Assembly (NCBI GenBank): GCA_041484845.1
Contig: JBGPIK010000214.1
Span: forward strand, 1 to 11,321
Source: JBGPIK01 sp041484845
Lineage (GTDB): Bacteria; Desulfobacterota; Binatia; UBA9968
Direction of reading: 5' to 3'
DNA length: 11,321 bases
Position numbers and translations under genes: made by a program. Position 1 is the first letter of the stretch, and the number at the start of each line of letters is the position of its first letter. Shown here piece by piece: positions 5,775 through 11,321 of the stretch. A model generated the notes under the pieces. It made no database searches, had not been told where the DNA came from, and was given only the letters and a program-made list of their open reading frames with translations.

Positions 5775-8019
5775 CCTAGTGGCTAAGGTCTTTCTTTCTT
5801 ATTTCGCCATCGTCGCTCTGTTGTTTGCGTCCTTCTATTTCGCCGGCAGCGCACTGCTGCGCAGCTTCTACATCTCATCTCTGAATACTCGGATGGAGCA
5901 GGAAGCTCACCTGCTCGCTCGCGCCCTTCCCTTCGGTCTCGAGGGCCAAGCGATGGATGCCGCCTGCCGCCAGCTGTCGCATGAAATCGGCGCGCGCATC
6001 ACCGTCATTGGTATGGACGGGAAAGTTTTGGGAGACTCCTCGGAAGTCTCCGTGAGCATGGAGAATCACGTCGGGCGGCCCGAAGTCATGGCGGCGCTAT
6101 CCCAAGGATCGGGATCTTCACTGCGTTACAGCACCACGGTTCATTATGAGATGTTCTACCGCGCCTTTCACCAGATCGGAAAAGGCGAGGAACGAATCGT
6201 TCGTGTTGCCATGCCGCTGACCGAAGCGGAGAGCGTCATCAGTTCGGTGCGTCACGCTCTGCTCTTCGGCTTGCTCTTGACCTCCGGCCTCGGCCTTCTG
6301 GTCGCCCTGGCTTTTTCGCGCCATCTGAGCCGGAGAATAAAGCGCCTCGTTGAGTTCTCTCGCGAGTTGGCTAGGGGTTCTTTCCCAAAAAACTTTTTTC
6401 CGCCTCACGGCGATGATGAGATTTACTTGCTCGAACGCCACCTCAACGAAATGGGCGAGGAAATCCGCGAGCACATTACCGAGGTGGTCGCCGAAAAAGA
6501 GAAGCTCGATTCGATCCTGCGCTGCATGATGGAGGGCGTCTTGGTGTTCGACCCCAAGGGAAGAATCCTCGTCATCAACGATCAGGCAAGAAAAATGTTC
6601 CATGTGCCGCCGGACCGCGACATTCACGGGGCTCTGGTGGTCGAGTTATCGCGCCACCCCGAAATGAGAACCCTGATTCAAGGGATCCTTGCCTCGGATT
6701 TCGGGAGCCAACCGTTTACTAAAGAGGTGGAACTGGACGAAGGAAGGTGGTTTCGGATCAATGCTGTGGGGCTGAGACATGGTGCGGAGGGAGTGCTCGG
6801 CTCGATTCTAGTCTTCCATGATATTACTGAACTCAAACGACTGGAAACGATACGCAGCGATTTCGTCGCCAATGTTTCCCATGAACTGCGCACGCCGCTG
6901 ACGGCGATTCGCGGCTACGTCGAGACCTTACTTTACACGCCGCCGGCGGATCCAGAAGACGGCCGGCAGTTTCTGACGATCATCGACCGTCATTCCGAGC
7001 GCTTGAGCCGTCTCACGGAAGATCTTCTCACCTTGTCGGATCTCGAATCCGGCAGGGCACAATTGTCCTTCACGGTTGTCGACGCAAATCAGCTCATTCA
7101 GCGCGTACTCGAGATCTTTCTGGATCGTGCCGCGAAGCAACAGATCGAGCTGCGCCGAGCCGTCGAACCCGGCGCATTGCCATTTATGGGCGATCTCGAC
7201 CGCCTGCAGCAGTTGTTCATTAACTTAGTCGATAACGCCCTTAAGTACACCCCACCCGGCGGCCGCGTGACCGTCAGTGCGTCGCCAAAACCAGCGACCG
7301 ACGGGACCGGGACGGGAATCGAGATCACCGTCTCTGACACCGGTCCAGGCATCCCCGCAAAGGATCTGCCCCGGCTCACCGAACGTTTTTTTCGCGTGGA
7401 CAAGACACGTTCCCGCGAGTTGGGCGGCACCGGCCTGGGCCTCGCAATCGTTAAGCATATTGTCCAAGCGCACAAAGGCGAATTGAAGATCGAAAGCCAA
7501 ATGCAAAAAGGGACAACGGTGCACGTGACGTTTCCCGCGGTAGAACCAGATCGGCAACCCAAAACTGTCTTGTTTTTGTGCCGCGGAAATTCCTGCCGCA
7601 GCCAGATGGCCGAAGCTTTCGCGCGACAGCTCGCGCCGGACGGAGGCGTTTTTTATAGCGCCGGAACCACGCCAAAACCTATCCACCCGCTGGCCGTACG
7701 AGTGATGAAAGAATCCGGCATCGATATTTCCGCTCACCGCTCGAAGGGACTGGAAGAGATTCCTCTCAGTGACATAGATCTGCTGATCACGTTGTGCGCC
7801 GACGGCGCGGAAAGTTGCCCGACCGTTCCGGGTAAGGTCGAACATCGTCACTGGGAGCTGCGCGATCCAGCATTGGCCGAAGGAAGCGCGCAAGAGGTTC
7901 TCATAATCTTTCGCGAAGTGCGCGATCAGATTCGCCGGCAAGTGGAAGCGCTAACGACAGAAGCAGACTGGCAGAGAGACGTCACCCAGGCAGTGCGCCT
8001 TTCGACTGGCGTTCATTAG
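5752..8019 (+). CDS. phoR: PhoR-type sensor histidine kinase fused to a C-terminal ArsC-type arsenate reductase domain
   Basis: A 755-residue fusion (numbered from ATG 5752; TTG 5749 is an alternative start). Kinase part: membrane segment about 11-33, periplasmic loop to about 165, membrane segment about 167-188, HAMP about 189-241, PAS about 250-358, and HisKA with phosphoacceptor His377 (SHELRTP, 376-382). The HATPase (to about 595) has N-box Asn491/Asn495, DTGPGIP from 529 and GGTGLGL from 558. It is complete and should phosphorylate PhoB. After a linker of about 8 residues comes a full ArsC domain (about 603-734). It has P-loop CRGNSCRS (nucleophile Cys610, Cys615, Arg616), Cys682 and Cys689 in TLCADGAESC, and DPA with Asp705. 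These match S. aureus pI258 ArsC Cys10, Cys15, Cys82, Cys89 and Asp105 with identical spacing. ArsC reduces arsenate to arsenite using thioredoxin. The gene overlaps phoB by 23 bases and is the last in the operon. Ordinary PhoR proteins end after the ATPase domain. Domain calls are firm; enzymatic activity is inferred. Confidence 0.95.
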   Translation: MKKLWRNSLVAKVFLSYFAIVALLFASFYFAGSALLRSFYISSLNTRMEQEAHLLARALPFGLEGQAMDAACRQLSHEIGARITVIGMDGKVLGDSSEVSVSMENHVGRPEVMAALSQGSGSSLRYSTTVHYEMFYRAFHQIGKGEERIVRVAMPLTEAESVISSVRHALLFGLLLTSGLGLLVALAFSRHLSRRIKRLVEFSRELARGSFPKNFFPPHGDDEIYLLERHLNEMGEEIREHITEVVAEKEKLDSILRCMMEGVLVFDPKGRILVINDQARKMFHVPPDRDIHGALVVELSRHPEMRTLIQGILASDFGSQPFTKEVELDEGRWFRINAVGLRHGAEGVLGSILVFHDITELKRLETIRSDFVANVSHELRTPLTAIRGYVETLLYTPPADPEDGRQFLTIIDRHSERLSRLTEDLLTLSDLESGRAQLSFTVVDANQLIQRVLEIFLDRAAKQQIELRRAVEPGALPFMGDLDRLQQLFINLVDNALKYTPPGGRVTVSASPKPATDGTGTGIEITVSDTGPGIPAKDLPRLTERFFRVDKTRSRELGGTGLGLAIVKHIVQAHKGELKIESQMQKGTTVHVTFPAVEPDRQPKTVLFLCRGNSCRSQMAEAFARQLAPDGGVFYSAGTTPKPIHPLAVRVMKESGIDISAHRSKGLEEIPLSDIDLLITLCADGAESCPTVPGKVEHRHWELRDPALAEGSAQEVLIIFREVRDQIRRQVEALTTEADWQRDVTQAVRLSTGVH

Positions 8020-8029
8020 TCCGGTAGTT

Positions 8030-8323
8030 TTACTTGGCCGTGAACGAATAACTCCGCACGGTGTTGTCTTTATTGAAGACCACGTAAAGCTCTTTGGAAT
8101 CCCGCAGTTGGCCCATTTCATAATAATAATAAGAGTACGTCCAGGTTTCGTAACCGTTTTCAAGTCCCCGGCGCTCGGGCTCGCCGAAATAATTAAAAAT
8201 CTCCTTCTGCGTGGTTACAGTATTTTGTATGCTCTTTACCGGAGCCGTGGAAAAGTCCCGGCCCAGATAAACGCAACCACTCAGAAAAAACCCCAAAGCC
8301 AGAGAAGCTAGTTTCGCGCGCAT
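8030..8323 (-). CDS. Small lipoprotein with BamE/SmpA-like fold
   Basis: The 97-residue product (from the ATG at 8323) has a lipoprotein signal peptide with lipobox LSGC, Cys17 being the lipidation site. The mature part contains VTTQKEIFNYFGEPERR followed by aromatic beta strands (WTYSYYYYE) and a final KELYVVFNKDNTV strand. This resembles the SmpA/OmlA/BamE fold, where a helix-turn GxP motif precedes a small sheet. BamE itself helps outer-membrane protein assembly, but this protein may be only a distant fold relative, so no symbol is given. GGGGA (8331-8335) sits at good spacing from the ATG; TTG at 8326 is possible. It lies 11 bases after recR and is probably co-transcribed with it. It converges on the phoR fusion gene with 10 bases between stop codons and no clear terminator. 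Confidence 0.8.
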   Translation of the reverse strand: MRAKLASLALGFFLSGCVYLGRDFSTAPVKSIQNTVTTQKEIFNYFGEPERRGLENGYETWTYSYYYYEMGQLRDSKELYVVFNKDNTVRSYSFTAK

Positions 8324-8334
8324 CAATTTTTCCC

Positions 8335-8955
8335 CTAGATTTCCCGCCGTCCCTCCAATGCTTTGCCGAGCGTCACGACATCGATATACTCGAGATCGCC
8401 GCCCATGGGCAAGCCGCGCGCGATCCGCGTAACAGCGATGTTCATCGGCTTGATGACTTTCGACAGGTACAACGCGGTCGCTTCTCCGTCCATCGTCGGA
8501 TTGGTGGCGACGATCACTTCACGAACCGTGCCGGCTCTTAATCGCTCCAGCAGTTCCTTGATGCGTAGCGCATCGGGCCCGATGCCGTCGAGGGGAGAAA
8601 TCGTCCCATGCAGCACGTGATAGAGCCCCTTAAACTCCTGAGATTTTTCTACCGCAATCAAATCGGCCGGATCCTCGACGACGCAAATTTTATCTTGTTC
8701 CCGCTCCACCTTACTGCAAATTCCGCAGAGAGAAGCTTCTCCATTAAGCGGATTGACTTCGCTGAAGCCGAAGCAATTTCGACACAGTCCTATTTCCCGG
8801 CGCAATTTGCCGATGCTTTCGGCCAAATTGAAAACATCCTCTTTTTTGCCTTTCAACATGTGAAATGCCAGACGCGCGGCGGTCTTTTCGCCGATGCCCG
8901 GAAGCCGTGACAGTTCTTGAATCACACGTGCGAGAGGCGGTGGATAGGTCGTCAT
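8335..8955 (-). CDS. recR: Recombination mediator protein RecR
   Basis: RecR acts with RecO (and RecF) to load RecA at single-strand gaps during DNA repair. The 206-residue product has the N-terminal helix-hairpin-helix (LPGIGEKTA, 18-26), a four-Cys zinc finger (Cys58, Cys61, Cys77, Cys80) and a Toprim domain beginning near 88 with the acidic VVEDP motif (Glu94). The C-terminal RIARGLPMGGDLEY segment is a RecR signature. Length is typical (about 200). The start codon overlaps the stop of the upstream ybaB-like gene in an ATGA arrangement, showing tight coupling. Confidence 0.97.
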   Translation of the reverse strand: MTTYPPPLARVIQELSRLPGIGEKTAARLAFHMLKGKKEDVFNLAESIGKLRREIGLCRNCFGFSEVNPLNGEASLCGICSKVEREQDKICVVEDPADLIAVEKSQEFKGLYHVLHGTISPLDGIGPDALRIKELLERLRAGTVREVIVATNPTMDGEATALYLSKVIKPMNIAVTRIARGLPMGGDLEYIDVVTLGKALEGRREI

Positions 8956-9278
8956 GGCGTGAGTCCTGGAATCTTAAAACCTCCAGTAACCTTGTTCATC
9001 TCCGACGATACCATATCGCGGGCCTTGCGCATCCCATCGTTGACTGCGGCGAGAATAAGGTCCTCCAGCATTTCCCGTTCATTCACGTTCACGACGGTAG
9101 GATCGATCTTGATGGCGGTTAGATTCAGTTGCCCATTCACCGTGACCTGGACCATTCCACCACCGGCCGAACCTGCGACGGTCTTTTGTCCGAGTTCTTC
9201 CTGTATCTTGGCGATTCGCGCTTGCATCTCCTGGGCCTGCTTCAGCAGATTGCCCATTCCGCCAATTCCTTTTGCCAT
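8952..9278 (-). CDS. YbaB/EbfC family nucleoid-associated protein
   Basis: A 108-residue protein of the YbaB/EbfC family: small homodimeric DNA-binding proteins associated with the nucleoid. It has the family layout of an N-terminal coiled helix (MGNLLKQAQEMQARIAKIQEEL, beginning near residue 8), a central sheet with GGGMVQVTVNGQ, and a C-terminal helix with LEDLILAAVNDGMRKA. The Gly-rich N-terminus and length are typical. A perfect AGGAGG lies 5 bases before the ATG. Its place between dnaX and recR is the conserved order in many bacteria and supports the assignment. Its exact role in recombination or nucleoid structure is not settled for the family. Confidence 0.95.
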   Translation of the reverse strand: MAKGIGGMGNLLKQAQEMQARIAKIQEELGQKTVAGSAGGGMVQVTVNGQLNLTAIKIDPTVVNVNEREMLEDLILAAVNDGMRKARDMVSSEMNKVTGGFKIPGLTP

Positions 9279-9332
9279 GAATGCCTCCTAGCCGGTGCCT
9301 CGCTAATAGCCAGTTCCATCCTTCGAAGGACA

Positions 9333-10997
9333 CTAGCCGTTTTCCCGCCGCACCGTTTTCACTGCGCCACCAAAAACCCGCAGCGCCTCTTTAACCATTT
9401 CGCTTTTTTCCTCGGAACGTGGCAGCGTTGCGCCCGGCGCCGTTGCACCCGGCGGCAGGCTATCGCCATCGATAACCGCAAGACTGATCGCCAAGTCGTC
9501 GGCAAAGAATTGCTTGGCCAAGCTCTTTAATACTAAAAGATTTTCAGCGTCCTGCAGATAATTTAAATGATGCCGTTCTGTGATTCCAATCTTTAACTGT
9601 CCGGGCGAAAGCTCAAGGGCGACTCCTGATTGCAGATGCGAGCCCAAGAATTTCTTCTGTGTGTTTACGAAAGCGACGAAATCCCGCCAGACCTCGGCCT
9701 TATCACCGCCCGAACCAGGAGGACTTTTCACCGGCTGTGGCGTAAGTGGCGCCATCACCGGCTGCGCCTTCACAGGCGGCGCCACGGCGCGCGCGCCCGA
9801 CAGTTTTCCCTCCAGAGTCTCCAATCTCTCGATCAGTTCCACCACCGGTAAAGTCTTGGGCAGTGTTGCAAGCCGCACCAAGACTGCTTCCAAAGAAAAT
9901 CGTGGGTTGGCGGAGCGCGCCACCTCTTCATCGCCGCCGGCCATGAAATTTAAGTAGTCCAGCAGGGTTTCGATCGTTGCGTCTTTGACCTGAGCAGTGA
10001 GATCGCTCATTTCCTGATCCGGAAGATCGAGTAGGTTTTCACGCTCGCGCTCTTTAATTGCCGGCGCTGACGTCCTTTTCTCCAGCAGACGCGCGATCAA
10101 TAAATTTCGGAACTGCTCTACCAGATCCCGCGAAAGCCGAGTTAAATCCCGTCCCTGGGCAACGATCTCCGCAACAATTTCAATGCAGCGTTTGGCGTCG
10201 CCTTGAATGACTGCGCTCGATAAATCGTACAAAACCTGTCGCTGGGCCAGGCCGAGTACCTCCTGCAGCAGCTGTTCATCGATGCTAGCGATTTCAACCG
10301 TCGTGCCGGTGTGAGCGGAGGCCAAAACTTGCTCGAGTAACGATTGGGCGTCACGCATGCTGCCGTCAGCCTCCCGCGCCAGCAGGAGCAGCGCGCCATC
10401 CGTGACTTTCGCCCCTTCCTTCTGCGCAATATCGCCCAAGCGCTGAACAATCTCGCGCAAGGAAATGCGGCGAAAGTCATAGCGCTGGCAGCGCGAAAGT
10501 ATCGTTTCCGGCAGACGATGAGGCTCGGTCGTAGCGAGGATAAATTTAACCGACGGCGGAGGCTCTTCCAGGGTCTTTAACAGGGCGTTGAAAGCATCCT
10601 TTGTTACCTGGTGCACTTCATCGATGATATAGATCTTGAAGCGGCATTTGGCCGGCTGGTAGCGCACATTGTCGATGATCTGCCGGATCTCATCGATGCC
10701 CCGATTGGAGGCCCCGTCAATTTCAAGGACATCGATCGAATTGCCGGCGGTGATCTCCACACAATGCTGGCATTGATTGCATGGGGTCGGCGTCGGTCCT
10801 TTTTCGCAGTTCAGCGCCTTAGCCAGAATGCGAGCGGCCGTGGTTTTGCCGACGCCGCGCACGCCCGTGAAGAGATAAGCGTGGGCTATGCGGCTCGTCC
10901 TTATCGCATTCTGCAGCGTCCGAGTAATGTGCCCCTGCCCCGCAATATCCTCAAAGTTTTGCGGGCGCCATTTCCGCGCAAGAACCAGGTATGACAT
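9333..10997 (-). CDS. dnaX: DNA polymerase III subunits tau/gamma (clamp loader ATPase)
   Basis: ATPase of the clamp loader that places the sliding clamp on primed DNA; the long tau form also ties polymerase and helicase together. The 554-residue product begins with the family-typical MSYLVLARKWRP. It has Walker A GVRGVGKT (45-52), a zinc site (Cys64, Cys73, Cys76, Cys79), Walker B with DEVH (126-129), sensor 1 ATTEPHRLP (155-163) and the SRC motif with arginine finger Arg169. AAA+ domain II and collar regions run to about 370. A Pro/Ala-rich linker (about 405-435) leads to a tau-like C-terminal domain. The start is fixed by family similarity although only a distant GAGGTGA (11017-11023) lies upstream. 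I see no in-frame slippery heptamer placed to give a gamma form. It follows the SRP RNA and precedes ybaB by 54 bases. Confidence 0.96.
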   Translation of the reverse strand: MSYLVLARKWRPQNFEDIAGQGHITRTLQNAIRTSRIAHAYLFTGVRGVGKTTAARILAKALNCEKGPTPTPCNQCQHCVEITAGNSIDVLEIDGASNRGIDEIRQIIDNVRYQPAKCRFKIYIIDEVHQVTKDAFNALLKTLEEPPPSVKFILATTEPHRLPETILSRCQRYDFRRISLREIVQRLGDIAQKEGAKVTDGALLLLAREADGSMRDAQSLLEQVLASAHTGTTVEIASIDEQLLQEVLGLAQRQVLYDLSSAVIQGDAKRCIEIVAEIVAQGRDLTRLSRDLVEQFRNLLIARLLEKRTSAPAIKERERENLLDLPDQEMSDLTAQVKDATIETLLDYLNFMAGGDEEVARSANPRFSLEAVLVRLATLPKTLPVVELIERLETLEGKLSGARAVAPPVKAQPVMAPLTPQPVKSPPGSGGDKAEVWRDFVAFVNTQKKFLGSHLQSGVALELSPGQLKIGITERHHLNYLQDAENLLVLKSLAKQFFADDLAISLAVIDGDSLPPGATAPGATLPRSEEKSEMVKEALRVFGGAVKTVRRENG

Positions 10998-11009
10998 AAG
11001 TTTGAAAGC

Positions 11010-11027
11010 CTAGAGGTCACCTCTTAG
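11010..11027 (-). promoter_or_regulatory. Palindrome containing a Shine-Dalgarno-like core upstream of dnaX
   Basis: AGAGGT (11012-11017) and ACCTCT (11019-11024) form a perfect inverted repeat around one base; outer bases extend it imperfectly to 11010-11027. On the dnaX strand one arm reads GAGGTGA, a good match to the 16S anti-Shine-Dalgarno. Its end is about 19 bases before the dnaX ATG, farther than usual. It could form a small RNA hairpin in the leader or be a DNA operator. The palindrome is seen; any function is a guess. Confidence 0.3.
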
Positions 11028-11096
11028 ACAACGTAACCCTATGCAAATTACAAATCTGAAATCTGACATGCCGAGCGCAGCGAGGCTGGGATGCCC

Positions 11097-11210
11097 ATTG
11101 CTGACAGCCAGGTTGCCCTGTGGCACAGGGGATAATCCGTTACCGCTGCTTCCTTCCGGACCTGACGGGATTCACGGTTCCGCCTTGCACAGGACCTAAC
11201 TATCAGCAAT
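11097..11210 (-). ncRNA. ffs: Signal recognition particle RNA (bacterial small SRP RNA, 4.5S type)
   Basis: The minus strand carries the hallmark apical domain GTCAGGTCCGGAAGGAAGC with its GGAA tetraloop and the asymmetric and symmetric internal loops that bind Ffh. The ends pair as one long hairpin: ATTGCTGA at the 5' end with TCAGCAAT at the 3' end, then GTTAGG with CCTGGC and CCTGTG with CACAGG. The chosen ends give 114 bases, the length of E. coli 4.5S RNA. Pairing continues outward (TGGGATG at 11214-11220 with CATCCCA at 11087-11093), so the transcript may be longer. With Ffh the RNA targets membrane proteins to the translocon. Its location just upstream of dnaX and next to tRNA-Ser is the conserved arrangement. 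No Alu domain is present. Confidence 0.95.
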
Positions 11211-11219
11211 CGACATCCC

Positions 11220-11225
11220 AATATA
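11220..11225 (-). promoter_or_regulatory. Possible -10 element for the SRP RNA
   Basis: On the minus strand TATATT (11225 to 11220) lies about 7-9 bases before the assumed SRP RNA 5' end (11210-11213). No convincing -35 hexamer is visible at 16-18 bases upstream. The SRP RNA could instead be processed from a longer transcript starting before the tRNA gene. Confidence 0.25.
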
Positions 11226-11290
11226 AACGATGAGCTGACCCACACTACGACGACCCACCGGAAGAATCAAGGTGAAGCGGCACTTGGACA

Positions 11291-11321
<31 letters not shown>

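Noticed and set aside
7225..7941. 238-residue frame antisense to the ArsC part of the fusion
   Set aside because: Shadow frame with low-complexity His/Arg/Gly-rich composition; the plus strand encodes intact catalytic motifs across the same stretch.
8000..8040. Bidirectional terminator between the convergent blocks
   Set aside because: Only a 4-base stem (CGCC/GGCG) can be drawn and no T-tracts flank it.
9402..9410. A6G run in dnaX (minus strand) as a programmed frameshift site for a gamma subunit
   Set aside because: The zero frame reads GAA AAA AGC, not the A AAA AAG phase needed for classical -1 slippage, and the site lies about 25 codons from the end, far too late to make a gamma form.
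11048..11245. 65-residue frame across the SRP RNA
   Set aside because: It lies on the SRP RNA itself and its leader; the RNA structure explains the sequence.

Overview
The window (about 11.3 kb, mid-GC) carries two convergent gene blocks from what looks like a Gram-negative bacterium. A periplasmic phosphate-binding protein, an outer-membrane-type lipoprotein and Gram-negative-style gene order point that way. The protein style suggests a deltaproteobacterium-like or neighbouring environmental lineage, but I cannot place it firmly.

Left block (plus strand, 469-8019): one compact phosphate operon, pstS-pstC-pstA-pstB-phoU-phoB-phoR. All gaps are under 16 bases or the genes overlap. A 7-4-7 direct repeat resembling a Pho box lies 10 bases upstream of a -10-like hexamer just before pstS, so the operon is probably controlled by its own PhoB product. 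Importer, signalling adaptor (PhoU), response regulator (PhoB) and sensor kinase (PhoR) together form a complete phosphate uptake and sensing circuit.

The standout is the last gene. The PhoR-type histidine kinase reads on without a stop into a complete C-terminal arsenate reductase domain of the thioredoxin-coupled, low-molecular-weight phosphatase-fold ArsC family. The P-loop CX5R nucleophile, the resolving Cys pair and the catalytic Asp are all present at the spacings of the single-domain enzyme. Arsenate enters cells through phosphate transporters, so a phosphate-starvation sensor that carries its own arsenate reductase makes biological sense. I know of no characterised example. No arsenite efflux or arsR gene is in the window.

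Right block (minus strand, 11321 down to 8030): tRNA-Ser (cut by the window end), SRP RNA, dnaX, ybaB/ebfC, recR and a small BamE/SmpA-like lipoprotein. The tRNA-Ser/SRP RNA/dnaX/ybaB/recR order is a well-known conserved housekeeping cluster; the lipoprotein at its end is less usual. The two blocks meet tail to tail with 10 bases between stop codons.

Bases 1-400 hold no gene I can support. They contain an inverted repeat and a 14-base match to an Illumina adapter end, a possible assembly artefact.
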